Source: Dromiciops gliroides (taxonomy: Eukaryota; Chordata; Mammalia; Microbiotheria; Microbiotheriidae). Taken from it: a stretch of DNA of 64,000 nucleotides. The notes beneath the pieces are model-generated. The model was not told where the DNA came from, did not search any database, and was given only the letters and a program-made list of their open reading frames with translations. The DNA lies in the NCBI RefSeq assembly GCF_019393635.1, contig NC_057862.1, positions 98,903,645-98,967,644 on the forward strand. Direction: 5' to 3'. This document shows, piece by piece, positions 12,121 to 45,897 of this stretch. The first letter of the stretch is position 1. Each line of letters opens with the position of its first letter. Both the position numbers and the translations under genes were made by a program.

Positions 12121-13145
12121 TTAGAGGAGTTGGACAGGATCTCAAGGGCCACCCAGTCCAATCTGTGTCTGACAGAGAATCTCTTTACAACATTACCCAC
12201 CAATGGTGATCCAGATTCTGTGGAAGCCTGTGATTCAACTTCAGCTCTGTCAGGAGATTTTCCTTTAAACCAAGACTTGGCTTTCTACAACTTCTACTTA
12301 TTCCACCTTCAGGGATCAAGCAGAAATAAGTTTAATCACTTTTCCTTATGATAGTTCTTCAAATGCTTAAAAGCCAATATCATGTTCCTAAGAGCTAAGG
12401 CTCTTCTTCTCCCAGTTAAATATTGTTAGTTCCTTCAATCAGTAGTTAACTGGCATGATCTCAAGGCACTTAGCTATCTTGATTATCTTCCATTAGACCA
12501 GAGTTCTTAACTTGGGATGGATCTCTTAGAAGTCTGTGGATAGATTTCAAGAGGGCCAATGAATGTGAATGGGAAGAAAATAACAACTTCATTTCAATGT
12601 AATTGGTTTCCTTTATAATCCTAGGTATTTTAGCATTTAAAATGTCACCCTGAGGAGTCAGTTCATGGGCTTCACCAGAGGAATTCATGACACAGAAGGG
12701 TAGAGAACTCTTCAGATATGCTCAAGCTAATCAATGTCCTTCCTAAAATGTAGTGCCCCAGAGTAACACTTGTTCCAGATATGGACTGATCAAGGAACAA
12801 CGAAAGGGAACTATTCCCTCCTTTTTTGGATAATATGCTTCCCTAAGTGTAGTCTAAGATTGAATTAGCTTTTTTTGTGGGTCATATCTAAATTGACTTG
12901 TACTGCATTTATGGTCCACTAAAAACTGAGGATTCTTTTCAGATAAAATGTATTCTAGCTATGCCTCCCTCTTCTTATTCACATGAAGGCTTGCTTGTTT
13001 GTTTTTCGGACAAGCACAAAACTTTACATTTATCCCTACTGAATTTCACCAGATTTGGCCCAATGTTCCAGCCACGGCATTCTACTCACACCCAGAATGC
13101 ATCTCTCTGTTCTCCTTTGGGTGGCCTCCAACTCTGATTCTTTAG
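12121..13145 (-). mobile_element. CR1/L3-like LINE fragment, antisense
   Basis: Phrases of the CR1 family appear in antisense order: ggacaggatctcaagg with ccagtccaa near 12130-12160, then gagtaacacttgttccagatatgg at 12762-12785, gaggattcttttcag, and actttacatttatccctac at 13021-13040. A hAT-like element sits inside it at about 12503-12715. A similar piece is at 46640-47060. Confidence 0.6.
12503..12715. mobile_element. non-autonomous hAT-like DNA transposon fossil
   Basis: Terminal inverted-repeat-like ends gagttcttaac at about 12501 and gtagagaactc at about 12705. The inside (aatgtaattggtttcctttat, ttcaccagag) is shared with the element at 22375. It lies inside the CR1-like LINE. Confidence 0.5.
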
Positions 13146-13704
13146 AAACATTCCATGATACTCTATAAATGATTCCATGACCTGCAGCCCTACAGTATCA
13201 CTGGAAGAATGCTGGTATTTAAAAAAAAAAAAAAGAACTTTTGTTGGCAGGGAGAAGCTTAGGATAATAGAAGCTTTGTGCATTTTTTCCAAAGGCAATT
13301 CTGCCCACTTCCCTCCTGTTCAATTCTGGGCCCAGCTCATGAACACATGGGTGTTTGTCTAAGACATATGTCCTGCTTAGATTCAGCTCTGTGGGCTGTC
13401 CATGTAGCTGCATATCAATGTTTAGGGAATAAGTTGGAGTTTCCCCACTTATGCTCATACCTTCTCATTTTCATTCTTCTAGTTGGGCATTGATTTTTAT
13501 CTCTGCTCTAACATTTGGTCTGACTTTACAAAGACAATTCTTTGGAGATGGTTCTCATATCAATAGCCAATGTTTCCCTCAGTGTTAGACTATGATAAGT
13601 TTCATTTTGTGATGTTATTGAGATTTGTCATATCCAGTGTCCCTTGATTCTCCTCACAGTGGAAGTAATGATGAATAGGTGGGAACCAGAAAGGAATATA
13701 GTCA
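13146..13704. other. no gene seen
   Basis: No coding sequence recognised. A run of 14 A at 13221-13234 follows CR1-like DNA. Confidence 0.4.
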
Positions 13705-13949
13705 TCCTCCAGTGGTGCAGCAGATAGGGTGCTGGGCCTAGAATCAGGAAGACCTGAGTTCAAATTTGACTTCAGACACGTACTACCTATGTGACCCTGG
13801 ATGAGTCACTTAACCCTGTTTGCCTCAGTTTCCTCATGTGTAAAATGAACTGGAGAAGGAAATGGCAAACCACTCCAGGATCTTTGCCAAGCAAACCCCA
13901 AATAGGGTCACAAAGAGTCAGACACGAATGAAACAATTTAACAACAACA
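13705..13949 (+). mobile_element. Mar1-like CORE-SINE
   Basis: Sense copy: CORE, then tttgcctcagtttcctcatg, aactggagaaggaaatggc, gatctttgccaagcaaacc and the RTE-type end gagtcagacacgaatgaaac followed by (aac)n. Confidence 0.9.
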
Positions 13950-14608
13950 TTCATTTTACACATGAGGAAACTGAGGGAGTTCCAAAGATGACACAGGGAT
14001 AGTAAACTCAGGTCTCTTATCCTGAAATCCATGTTCTTTCCATGACTTTATACTGCCTCTACTATGTGACTATGTGGCTTGCCAACGATCGAACAACTCA
14101 CAAGCACTGTAACTTATTCCCCGCTCTGGGCCCCAATTTCATCATTAATAAAATGACAGAGTTAGAGTGAGTGATCTCCAAGGACTTGTCCAGCTCTTTG
14201 AGTGCATGATTATTTTACCTATTAGCCTCAGTTTCCCTATCTGTGAAATGGGATATGGTTCTTTCTGCCTCACAGAATGAATTAGTTAATGCTCTTAAAG
14301 AGCTTTAAAGATTAGAAATCCTAAGTACTTTTCTCAATCCTTGTGAAGCAAGATAACCCTTGGTGGATGTGACCTAAAACTGTTCTGACGTAAAAATATT
14401 TTACTGAGCCTTTAAGATATAAATGAATCCAGGCCAATCTGTCTCCATGCTACCTTCCTTTTATTTCCACCCCCCCACCCCGGGTCATAGTGAACAACAT
14501 CATGGTAACTGTCAACACAAGGTTATCATGGCAGGGCACAAAATAAGGACTCACATCAGATTTGGTTTTCTTCCTTTTGGGAAATAACCTTTTCAAACTA
14601 TACCCATT
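13950..14608. repeat. cluster of old MIR/THER fragments
   Basis: 13960-14060 is an antisense MIR piece (catgaggaaactgagg). 14085-14215 is sense THER-like (gatctccaaggacttgtccagctc). 14220-14345 is sense MIR (cctcagtttccctatctgtg). 14346-14608 shows nothing clear apart from a C-rich run at 14469-14481. Confidence 0.55.
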
Positions 14609-14622
14609 AAAAAGGAAAGTCA

Positions 14623-14755
14623 GGGCAGCTAGGTGGCGCAGTAGATAAAGAACCGGCCCTGGATTCAGGAGGACCTGAGTTCAAATCTGGCCTCAGACAC
14701 TTGACATTTACTAGCTGTGTGAACCTGGTAAGTCACTTAACCCTCATTGCTCTGC

Positions 14756-14788
<33 letters not shown>

Positions 14789-14789
14789 G
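14623..14789 (+). mobile_element. WSINE1-like CORE-SINE with target-site duplication
   Basis: Full head, CORE and cctcattgctctgc end with an A-rich (aaaag)n tail. The perfect duplication aaaaggaaagtca flanks it at 14610-14622 and 14790-14802. Confidence 0.95.
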
Positions 14790-14802
14790 AAAAGGAAAGT
14801 CA

Positions 14803-15262
14803 TAGAATTAGAGCCATAAGTAAGTGACCCTTAGAGGTCAACTAGTCAACACCTTCTTTAAATAGATGAAGAAATAGAGGCCCACAGAGTTGAAGTGGCT
14901 TGTAGCATCACTGTAGCTAAGTGGCAGAGCTGGGATTTAAAGGCTGGTCCTGAGGACCTCGTTTGAATCCCAGTTCTGACACCTGTGTGACCTTGACAAT
15001 TTCTTAAACCTCTCTGGATCTCAAAATATCCTCATTTGTAGAATAATGAGGGTGGACTAGAGGTCCTTGCTAGGTTCCCGCCAACTTTGAGCCTATGATC
15101 CTTACAGTTATCTTGTTAAAACTCCCTTACTTTACAGAAGAGGAAACTGAGTCCCAGACAGGTTAGGTGACTTGTCCCCAGGTCACATAGAAAGCGAATA
15201 TTTGAACACAGCTCTTCTGACTCCAGATGCAGGGCTCTATCTACTTAATATCCCTCATAGGA
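14803..15262. repeat. three abutting old MIR/THER SINE fragments
   Basis: 14803-14942 is antisense (gaggtcaactag, atagaggcccacagag). 14943-15110 is sense (tgtgtgaccttgac, gtggactagaggtccttg). 15112-15262 is antisense (gaggaaactgagtcccagac). The alternating orientations show separate insertions. Confidence 0.65.
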
Positions 15263-15427
15263 CAATATTTTTGTACCTATTAGATGATCATGAAATATTT
15301 GCTGAATAAAAAATAAGTGAATGAAATGAAGCCATAAAAATGGTGATAAGATAAAATACAATTTAGCAAAATATTTCAGCATATCCGAAATGTAATACAA
15401 ATTCAATGATTAAAACCTCGAAAACAA

Positions 15428-15661
15428 TTTTGTTGTTGTGTCATTTTCAGTCATGTCCTACTTTCTGTGACTCCATTTGGGATTTTCTTAAATAATTTGC
15501 CATTTCCTTCTCCAGTTCATTTTACAGGTGAAGAAACTGAGGCAAACAGGGTCACTCAGGGTCACCCAGATAGTAAGTGTCTGAGGCTGGATTTGAACTC
15601 AGAAAGATGAGTTCTCCTGATTCCAAGACTAATGCTCTATCCACTGTGTCACCTAGCTCCC
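15428..15661 (-). mobile_element. Mar1-like CORE-SINE
   Basis: Antisense: ttgttgttgtgtcattttcagtc tail remnant, tttgccatttccttctccag, aaactgaggcaaacagg, CORE, head tgtcacctagctccc. Confidence 0.85.
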
Positions 15662-15814
15662 AAAAGGGCAGTAATTATTATACCCATATTACAAATGTGG
15701 AAGTTAAAACCCAAAGGCCTTTAGTGACTTATTTTGACATTTCCTGGCATGCAACTCTAAATCGAGTGGCCTTTTCTCAATCCTCATTCATGACTTCTCT
15801 GCATTTTTTTGGTT

Positions 15815-16860
15815 TTTTTTAAAAATAAAATTCATTTTGAATTTAAATACATAAAGACACACACAAAAAGAACATTTCCATGTACACAGCATGACATAAG
15901 ATGAGGATTCACCATAAAACCATGAATTTGCATTTTACACTGTTTACTTTTTGGGGAAAAAAAACTATATAATAAGTACTACACATTGTTTTCAAAGCTA
16001 TTCTGCTTTCTCTGCTTCCTTCTATTTTTCTTTTATTCTCTGCTTTGCAATTTTATATTTTTCCCTCCTACCCCACCCTGCCCTAGAGATGGCTATCATT
16101 AGACACAAACATATATGTAAAAGTATACTACACATACTTCTATTTATCAGTTCTTTCTCTAGAGGCAGATCACATCTTCCTTCATGGGTCCTTTGTAGTT
16201 GATTTGAGTATTTACAATACTCTGAAAAACTTAGTCATTCACAGCTATTCTTCGAACAATATTGCTGTTATTGTATACAACGTTCTCTTGGTTCTTCTCA
16301 TTTCATTCTTCATTATTTCACACAAGTCTTTGCATGTTTGTCTAAAATAAACAAGCTCTTCATTTCTTATAGCACAGTAGTATTCTATCACAATCATATA
16401 CCACAACTTGTTTAGCCATTCTCCAAATGAAAGGCATCAGTACCATTTCCAGTTTTTTGCCACCACAAAGAGAGCTGCTATAAATATTTCAGAACATACA
16501 GGTTCTCTTCCCTTTCCCCTAATCAGCTTAGGAAACGGACCTAATAGTGGTATTAAAAGATCAGAAGGTAGAGAGAGTTTAATAAGTCTTTGGGCATCAT
16601 TACAGATTGCTCTCCAGAATGGTTGGATTAGTTCACAGTTCCACCAACAGTGAATTAGTGTCCTAATTTTTCACATGCCTTCCAACACTGTCACTTTCTC
16701 CTTCTATCATTTTAGCCAATCTGATAGGTGCAAATGGTATCTGAAGTTTGTTTTAATCTGCATTTCTCTATTCAATAATAACTTAGAGCATTCTTTGATA
16801 TTACTATAATTTGTTTTGATTTTTTTCACCAGAAAACTGCCTGTTTCACATCCCTTGACC
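15815..16860 (-). mobile_element. L1 fragment: 3' UTR and ORF2 C-terminal region
   Basis: Antisense marsupial L1 in correct order: catttcttatagcacagtag, ataccacaacttgtttagcc, gagagctgctataaatattt, ctccagaatggttggattag, catttctctattcaataat. It ends in the region upstream of ctgcctgtttcacatccctt. Inactive. Confidence 0.85.
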
Positions 16861-17200
16861 ACCCCATACAAGCCCTCATCACCTAATCCTTGGAATATTG
16901 CAATAGTCTCCCCACCTCAAATTCTTCACCACTCCAGTCCATTTCCCACTCACTGTCAAATTGATTTTCCTAAAGTGCAGTCTAGGGAGCAGCTATGTGG
17001 TGTAGTGGATAAAGCACTGGCCCTGGATTCAGGAGGACCTGAGTTCAAATCCTGCCTCAGATACTTGACACTAGCTGTGTGGCCTTGGGCAAGTCACTTA
17101 ACCCTCATTGTCCCAGAAAAAAAAGTAAACTAAAGTGCAGTATAATCATATTCCCCCCTTCCCCAATAAACTCCAGTGGGTCCCTATCACTTCTATACGT
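16861..17200 (+). mobile_element. L2/CR1-clade LINE fragment split by a SINE
   Basis: Phrases gcaatagtctccccacctc, actccagtccatttccc, gattttcctaaagtgcag before the SINE, then aataaactccagtgggtccc after it, match the copy at 45445-45824. The SINE at 16982-17129 splits it. Confidence 0.65.
16982..17129 (+). mobile_element. WSINE1-like CORE-SINE with target-site duplication
   Basis: Head gagcagctatgtggtgtag, CORE slightly shortened (missing the ttact before agctgtgtgg), cctcattgtccc end. Perfect duplication ctaaagtgcagt at 16970-16981 and 17130-17141. Confidence 0.95.
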
Positions 17201-17349
17201 TAGGAAGATCTATTTGATAACTTAGTGGAGGATGGACCCATTTCCCCTGGGTCTTTTCTGTCCAAATTATGGAAGTTCTTTCAACAAGCTGGAATCCTTA
17301 TTAGGACTCTTTGTCCATTCAGACCCATCTTAGCCATAAGTGGTACTAT

Positions 17350-18400
17350 TTTGATTCTTAAAAAAACATTATTGATATCTTTGGGTTTTACATCTCTAAC
17401 ATTTCCTACTGTACCTTCCTCTTTATTCCCTCCCCCAGAACCATCCCTTATAATAAAGAATTTCTTTTTAAAATGAAGAAAACGGGGCAGCTAGGTGGCA
17501 CAGTGGATAGAGCACCGGCCCTGGAGTCAGGAGTACCTGAGTTCAAATCTGGCCTCAGACACTTAACACTTACTAGCTGTGTGACCCTGGGCAAGTCACT
17601 TAACCCCAATTGCCTCACTAAAAACAAAGAAAAAAAGAAAAATGAAGAAAAGTAGTTCATTAAAACGAACCAACATATCAATAAAAAAAGTGATGTTCTA
17701 TGCTATCATACCTATGGCTCTGCACCTCAGCAAAGGAGCCAAGAAGGTGGTACTATAACTAGAGGGCATGGTTTTGATTTTTTCGTTATTGTTGCTGCTC
17801 TTTCCATTTACAGTGCTATAGTCACTGTGTACATGTTTTCTTGGTTCCGCTTACTTCATTTTGAATCGTTCATATAAGTTCTCTATGCCTCTCTGGATTT
17901 ATGGTATTAATTGTTTCTTACAGCATAGTTATATCCATAAAGTCACATACTATAATTTATTTAATCATTTTCTGATGAGTAGACATCTACTCTGTTTCCA
18001 GTTTACAAAAAAATGTTTATTATTTTGGCCTATGTAGAGAGTTTCTTTTTGTTCCTGATCACCTTAGGGTCTATCCTAGCACCTATTTTAGGCCACTTCA
18101 CGTAATTCCAAATTGCTTTCCAGAACAATTGGACTAATTAACAGCTCTACCAATAATGTATGATTGTATCCATTTTTCTACAACCCATCCAACATTGACT
18201 CTTCCCATCTTCTGTCATCTTTCCAGTTTGCTGGGTGTGAGGTAAAACTGCAAGGTTGTTTCAATTTTGCATTTACTCTTATTACTAGTAATTTGAAGCA
18301 TCCTTTTGATATGTTAGTATTCACTCTTCCTCGTCCATTCTTACTGAAATTCTTATCGATAGACACTTTTTCATATTCTTTCACCACTTATCTGTAAAGG
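17350..18400 (-). mobile_element. L1 fragment: 3' UTR and ORF2 end, split by a SINE
   Basis: Antisense 3' UTR with ccatcccttataataaagaa, the SINE, then tgttctatgctatcatacc and the ORF2 end (tttcttacagcatagttat, tccaaattgctttccagaac, gctgggtgtgagg). It is more diverged than the L1 at 15815. Confidence 0.8.
17483..17638 (+). mobile_element. WSINE1-like CORE-SINE with target-site duplication
   Basis: Subtype with gagtcaggagtacc and ccccaattgcctcac. Perfect duplication aaaatgaagaaaa at 17470-17482 and 17639-17651, inside the L1 3' UTR. Confidence 0.95.
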
Positions 18401-18707
18401 GCATAGTTACTACCCTGACCTTAGCCAAAATGGTGTTTTTCAAGTGCAGACACAGGGCACAGTGTGGAATTTATCTGAATCAGGGATCCGGCAGATGGTC
18501 AATTTCACCTTAAAAAATAGAGAAAAAGAGATGTATACCATCACACACACAAAGGTATATACACATATACATAATATTCACTCATGCAATCATGAACATG
18601 AATACATATGCATAAAATATACACATGCAGATATTGATATACATATACACCTACACCTATACCTATTCATATACAGTCCTAAAATATTCTTGCCCACTAT
18701 AATGAGT
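18401..18707. repeat. CA/TA-rich degenerate microsatellite region
   Basis: 18540-18675 is an imperfect run of cacaca, atacaca and catatac units. No gene. Confidence 0.5.
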
Positions 18708-18897
18708 CCTCTCAGGACAGATACTGGAGTGGTTTGTCATTTCCTTCTTCAGCTCATTTTATAGAAGAGAAAACTAAGGCAAAGAGGAGTTAGAGTGACT
18801 TGGCCATGTCATACAGCTAGTAAGTGTCTGAGGCCAGATTGAAATCAGGGAGATAGAGTCTTCCTGACCCCAGCTCTAGCACTCTACCCACTGCTGG
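18708..18897 (-). mobile_element. Mar1-like CORE-SINE, truncated
   Basis: Antisense: gatactggagtggtttgtca, ttccttcttcagctcatttt, CORE remnant catacagctagtaagtgtct, and a worn head. Confidence 0.8.
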
Positions 18898-19289
18898 GCT
18901 AGGAACCATTAAATCCACACTGAGAGGAGGGTGTTAGTTTTCCTCTTCTCTGTAATACACTGGCCTCTAGTGGCCTGAGGCTTTCTGGGGGAGTCAGGTG
19001 AGCACATCTTAAAATACTCAGATGGAGTTGATTTCATGAAAAGTAAAATAAACACCTCAAAATGAGCCTGACAGGCAGATTCAGCCCCAGGGAAAAATTT
19101 TACTTAGGCCCTCTTTCTTCTTTCTTCTCCCTATGTGCCTTCCTTTTTTGTACTCCCCCCCTTTTTCCCACTTCACCACCCCTTTCTGGGCATCTCCTAG
19201 CTAGTCAAGGACTGTTCCCTTTCTGCTCTGTCTCTCACATGAGGAAATAAGATAGCTGATAAATTCAGGTTAAAGCTCAGAGTGTAGGA

Positions 19290-19490
19290 GGATGGTACGG
19301 TAGAATTAGCACTGGATTAAGAGTCAGAAGACAGAGTCTGAGAGCCCAGCTCTGTCTCAGGCTGCCTTAGATGAGTTATTTAATTGCTCTGTGTCTATTT
19401 CTTCCTTGAAAAAATGGGGATGAAAACGTCTGTACCACCTACAATTTTGAGAAAAATGCTTTGTAAAATGTAAATGAACTGACATTATTC
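19290..19490 (+). mobile_element. MIR-type SINE, old
   Basis: Worn head (gcactggattaagagtcag), CORE remnant, then aaaaatggggatgaaaacgt and atgctttgtaaaatg. 18898-19289 before it shows no gene. Confidence 0.55.
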
Positions 19491-19761
19491 CTCCATTGAA
19501 GTCCTCCATTGATGTCTCTTCAGAACACAGAGGTAACCTTGGACTCTCAAATGCTATGCCAGTGGAGGGCAACCTCTGGCAGGTCCAAAAGACCTAAAAG
19601 GATTTGAGTATGGGCCCAAGAGATGTATCTGTTGTCTGAGGACCAGTGTAGCTAAGCATAGAGAGGCTCATTGCTAGAAAGTGAAGAACAGGACAACCCA
19701 TGAAATGGACAAAACTAAAAAAGATGGTCCACCTTTGTAATCTGAAGAAATTGGCCTTTCT

Positions 19762-19917
19762 TTTTTTTTTTTTTTAAAGTGAGGCAATTGGGGTTAAGTG
19801 ACTTGCCCAGGGTCACACAGCTAGTAAGTGTTAAGTGTCTGAGGCCGGATTTGAACTCAGGTCCTCCTGACTCCAGGGCCAGTGCTCTATCCACTGCGCC
19901 ACCTAGCTGCCCCAAGG
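19762..19917 (-). mobile_element. WSINE1-like CORE-SINE with target-site duplication
   Basis: Antisense copy of the caattgggg subtype, poly-T tail at left. Perfect duplication ttggcctttct at 19751-19761 and 19918-19928. Confidence 0.95.
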
Positions 19918-19928
19918 TTGGCCTTTCT

Positions 19929-20499
19929 AATGTCCCTTTCTGGACTAACATTGGATGGAAGTGGGAAGTCCTAGACACTCCCTCAGAGGGTGTAAATTTT
20001 AAAAGAGAATTATCCACAGAGACATTCTTTATAAGGAGGGATAAGTTGCTGGGTTTGGAATTCTAAGCATTGATATTTTGGGGATGTGGGACCTTCCTGG
20101 ACTTCCAAATCATCATACAGGTGAATACATACTCTGACTAGGCCAAATGCTGGCTCTGACAGTGACAACTGCTGCCAGTTCCTAGGGGTTTGAGATGGGG
20201 AGGTTGCAGGGGAGGGGGAGTGGAAGACATGCTGAGCTACAGACATTTTTTTCCAGGAGTCTAACAGAATATAGTCTCACCTTGATAAATAAGGACGACT
20301 CTGCTGAGAAACTGGCATCAGCCTCTCCCTGGGCTCAGTTCCCAGACTGGGCTCAGTTCCTGAATAGCATCCTGGCCGTGCTATCGAAGATCACGCAGTG
20401 TTCTATCTTACTGTCCTACCCCTACAGGCCCAACCTATAAATGACCTAAGCGTGAGCACTGACAAAACTATTGGGTAAAGTGAAAAGAGACCCCAGTGA
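19929..20499. other. no gene seen; expected site of PLEKHS1 3' end
   Basis: This lies just downstream of the last recognised PLEKHS1 exon. Overlapping frames of 78-95 codons on both strands do not resemble the recalled human C-terminal exon, so no exon is called. Confidence 0.35.
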
Positions 20500-20832
20500 G
20501 GACGGCTTTGCCACTAAGTAGGGGGGAATGGGCTTGAATTTCCCCTCCCTGGGTCTCCGTTTTCTCATTTATACAACAGAGGCAATTATAGGAGTTGCCA
20601 TATACATTTCACTAGGTTTCTATGAAGAATGAGGCGATAGATAGGAATGTCAGTTGAAAGAGTGCTAGGTTTGGAATCGGAAGAACTGAGTTCAAATTCA
20701 GACTCTTTGACTTACTATCAAGGTCCTATATGACGCTTGGTCATACTACTTAACCCTCTGCTTTCACTGTCCTCTTAGAATGAACGAGGTGATCTCTTAA
20801 ACCCTTTCTAGCTCCAAATGTATGATTATATG
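20500..20832 (+). repeat. two old MIR/THER-type SINE fragments
   Basis: 20500-20640 has a CORE-like start (gccactaagtagg...cctgggtctccgttttctcat). 20645-20832 has gagttcaaattcagac and the THER-type end gaggtgatctcttaaaccct followed by ctagctccaaatgtatgatt. Confidence 0.55.
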
Positions 20833-20923
20833 AATAAGTTTTGAAAAGTGTAAAGTGACACCATTCAGTTTTCTTCTTTCTCTTGTTGTACTGTCTCAAT
20901 CCAGACTGTTTAATAGGGCTTAC

Positions 20924-42507
<21,584 letters not shown>

Positions 42508-42898
42508 CTGTCAAAAAAAAAAAAAAAAGCCTGATTTATTTAGGCCCTGAACAATAAATAGTTCCCTGCACTGATTAGCCAGATAATAAATAATATGGTG
42601 GTATGATGAAGAGGCCAATAATCAGCTATTACAGGAGTGCTGGACAAATAGGGTGTGTGTTAAGTCATGAGAAAAATCGTGATGTGTTTTTTTTTTTTTT
42701 CTGCCCCAAGACAGATCAATAGCAACTGTAACCAGGAAACATCCAAGCAGCTGAACAGTGATTGGTAAAGACAGTGGTATTTTGCAGGTGCGCACAAGAT
42801 TATTACCAGAGCTGGTCTCCTCAGGACATATTCTCAGTTACTGATTTTTAAATGGTTCTTGGCCTCTTGCCCTAGAAGGACGTGTAATACTGAAAGTT

Positions 42899-43106
42899 AA
42901 CATGAAACAGGGCAGGGGCAGCTAGGTGGCGCAGTGGATAGAGCACCGGCCCTGGAATCAGGAGTACCTGAGTTCAAATCCGGCCTCAGACACTTAACAC
43001 TTACTAGCTGTGTGACCCTGGGCAAGTCACTTAACCCCAATTGCCTCACTAAAAAAAAAACAAACAAAACAAAACAAAACAAACAAAAAAAACATGAAAC
43101 AGGGCA
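42899..43106 (+). mobile_element. WSINE1-like CORE-SINE with target-site duplication
   Basis: Element 42915-43090, ccccaattgcctcac end and an (aaaac)n tail. Perfect 16-base duplication aacatgaaacagggca at 42899-42914 and 43091-43106. Confidence 0.96.
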
Positions 43107-43639
43107 AAGGTTCAGATCCAACAATATTCAGCAAATTTATTTAAGCACCTAACTGTATGTCTAAGTAGTGTACTTTGCCCTGGCAGGGATACAACATTTA
43201 GAGAAGACACAGACCCTGCCTTCCTAGTGCTGAGCACTTAAGGGCATTAATGTAAAATAAATTGAAGTTGAACATTATAGAATTGCATATCCCCAAAGAA
43301 GAGATTGGAGAAAATGCCTCCCTTTGCAAGGGAGAGGTCCATATATGTAGAACATTGAGTATACTTGAGGACTTTTTTTTTTGGATGAATTGTTCAGTTT
43401 TGTAATTTTTTTCTTTTCCCTCTTTTTTTTTTCCCCCTTTTTTCTCTTTAAAAGTATTCTTTGTTATATGGGATGGCCTTTGGGGGGAGGAATAGCTGTT
43501 GTGAAACTATTAAGAGAATCAGTCAGTCAATAAGCATTTCTTAAGCACCTTACTGACACAGAAAAATTTAGGATATATAAAAACAAAAGATATCAATAAT
43601 GATTTAAAAATGTAAAATAAAACGAATTCACAGAGCATA
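43107..43639. other. L2-type scrap, otherwise nothing seen
   Basis: 43115-43260 carries aatttatttaagcacctaac and gacacagaccctgccttcct. 43370-43450 is T-rich. Confidence 0.5.
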
Positions 43640-43895
43640 GAGTGGCAACTAGGTAGCATGGTGGATAAAGCGCTGACCCCGGAGTCAGGAAGACCTGAGT
43701 TCAAACTTGACCTCATATACTTACTGCCTGTGTGACCCTGGGCAAGTCACTTAATCCTATTTGCCTCAGTTTCCTCACCTGTATAATGAGCTGGAGAAGG
43801 AAATAACAAAGTACTCTAGTATCTTTGCCAAGAAAATCCCAAAACAGGGTCACAGAGAATTGGACACAACTGAAATGACTCAACAGAAACAATGA
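43640..43895 (+). mobile_element. Mar1-like CORE-SINE
   Basis: gcaactaggtagcatggtgg head, CORE, agctggagaaggaaataac, atctttgccaagaaaatccc, gaattggacacaactgaaat tail. Confidence 0.9.
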
Positions 43896-45269
43896 TGTAT
43901 AGAATTGTTGGGCTTTAGACTTCTAAACTTAAGAATTCTAAAACTAAATTCTAAATTCTAATTCTAAACTTAAGGTATTTTTAATCTAGCCATAGAAGTC
44001 AGCACAGCTTCGGGAGTTAATTCACTGCACTCCTATTGATATCAACAGAATGTCAATTCCAAGAACAGTTTAATTTTAGGTTTTATATCCATATCTCCTA
44101 GTGCAGTGCCTTGTACACTGTAGGAATTAATAAATGTTTGGTCATTTGAATTTAATGATAGTTTGGTAGGGGATAGATAAGATACAGAAGTAACTCTATT
44201 ATATAATAATAGGTCATTTCACCTCCTATCTATAAAATGTGGAATTTGTATTAGATGAACTCCAAGGGCCCTCCCAGGTCTAGATCTGTGATGGCAAAGA
44301 TTACATCAGAGAGCTGCAAAATGAGTGTTATACCAGTTTAAAGGCCGGGGAAGGGAAGGGGGGGAAAAGGGGAGAAGCAGACAGGTTTTTTTATTAGCTC
44401 CAGAATCAGGCCTTATGGAGGAAGTGGTTTTGTGTCAGGCTTTAAGGGATGATTAGAAATTCAGCAGGTAAAAAAAGGAATATATACAAAACAGTGAAAT
44501 GTGAAGTAATTTGTCAGGGGAGCCGGTGAGGCCTCTAGAAGTTGAGGAGATCACGACATACATACTTCAAGCAGAAAGTGGTGCCTGAGTTATGTCTGAC
44601 AGAAAGAAACAGGTTCTATGAGGCAGGAATAAGGAAAGAATAATGCATTCCGGGCATGTGACAAGCAGGATCCACTGGGTAACAAGACACTAAGTGGATT
44701 TCAAATAGATTCCATAATTCATAATGTGAAAATTATACAAGAAGCAATTAAGACAAATTCAGTGGAGTTGGAAGGAGAATTAGTTACTGTATCTGCTTAG
44801 GAGGTAGAATAGAAAGCTAGAAAAACCTGGAATTTCAGGCCTAAGCTTTCCTTTCCCAAGTAAGGGATTCAAGGTCCCGTGCTCCTCTCTGCTCCACTTG
44901 AGAGGACTTCTTTGGGTTCCCTTCTTCCTTACATGTTGTTCTGGGATTGTTCCTCATCATGCCAGATTGGAGAAGGCAGGGAGCGAGCTTCAGTGCTTTG
45001 GAAGGAAAGAGACTAGTCTGCCTGGAAAGGACAGAAAAAAGGGGGAAGGGGGCAGGGTGTGGGGCAAGAATAGGAGAAAGTAGACTGAGGTTTTATAAGA
45101 TGGAATGAGAGAGGGAGGAAGTCAATAAATTGAAGTCCCCCATCCATATACTTGGCTTCCTGTTCCCCATTCCTCAGCCAACATCTGAGATCATGTTCTC
45201 ACTGCCTTCTATACTGTAAAAGTAACTAACTCATGTATTAGATATCTTCCCGAATGAGGAAAAGCCCCA
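43896..45269. other. no gene seen; THER and CR1-type scraps
   Basis: 44200-44290 has gatgaactccaagggccctc. 44385-44660 resembles an antisense CR1/L2 3' region (caggctttaagggatgatta, gaaattcagcaggtaaaa). 44341-44375 is G/A-rich. Confidence 0.45.
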
Positions 45270-45440
45270 GTGTGCTAAGTGGCACAGTGGATAAAGCACT
45301 GGCCCTGGATTCAGGAGGACCTGAGTTCAAATGCAGTCTCAGACACTTGACACTTACTAGCTGTGTAACCTTGGGCAAGTCACTTAACTCTCATGGCCCC
45401 ACAAAAACAAAACCAAACCAAACCCAAAACAAAGCAAACA
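45270..45440 (+). mobile_element. WSINE1-like CORE-SINE
   Basis: Worn head (gctaagtggcacagtgg), ggattcaggaggacc subtype, an end reading tctcatggcccc, and (aaacc)n tail. Confidence 0.9.
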
Positions 45441-45444
45441 ATCA

Positions 45445-45824
45445 TTATCCTTCCAATTACTCTGGATTGAAACCTTAGTGTCTTCCTTAATTCCTTATGT
45501 TCACTCTCCTTCACCCTACATAATCCTATCAGTAGGCAAAATCTCATATGTTCTAATCTCCAGAACATCTCTTGCATTCATCCCCATCTCTCCCTTAATA
45601 TCCACCACCCAAGTGCAGGTCCTCATCACTTATTACCTGAATTATCTCAAGTTTCCTAAACTGGTCTCCTTGCCTCCTGGCCTTCCCCACTGGAATCAGT
45701 CCTGTACAAAGCTGCCACATTGATTTTCTTAAAATTTCAGGTCTGATCATATCATTGCCCTTATTCAATAATTACAGTGATATTGACTCTAGCATTAAAT
45801 ATCTTTATCTTATCCCTCAAAATT
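45445..45824 (+). mobile_element. L2/CR1-clade LINE fragment
   Basis: cagaacatctcttgcattc, caagtgcaggtcctcatcac, cctaaactggtctccttgcc, gctgccacattgattttctt, gtctgatcatatcattgccc. Confidence 0.7.
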
Positions 45825-45835
45825 TTGTATGACTT

Positions 45836-45897
45836 CACTTACTAGCTGTGTGACCCTGGGCAAGTCACTTAACCCCAATTGCCTCACCAAAAAAAAA
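45836..45897 (+). mobile_element. 5'-truncated SINE (62 bases) with target-site duplication
   Basis: Only the CORE and 3' end are present (cacttactagctgtgtg to gcctcacc plus A9). Perfect duplication ttgtatgactt at 45825-45835 and 45898-45908. Confidence 0.93.
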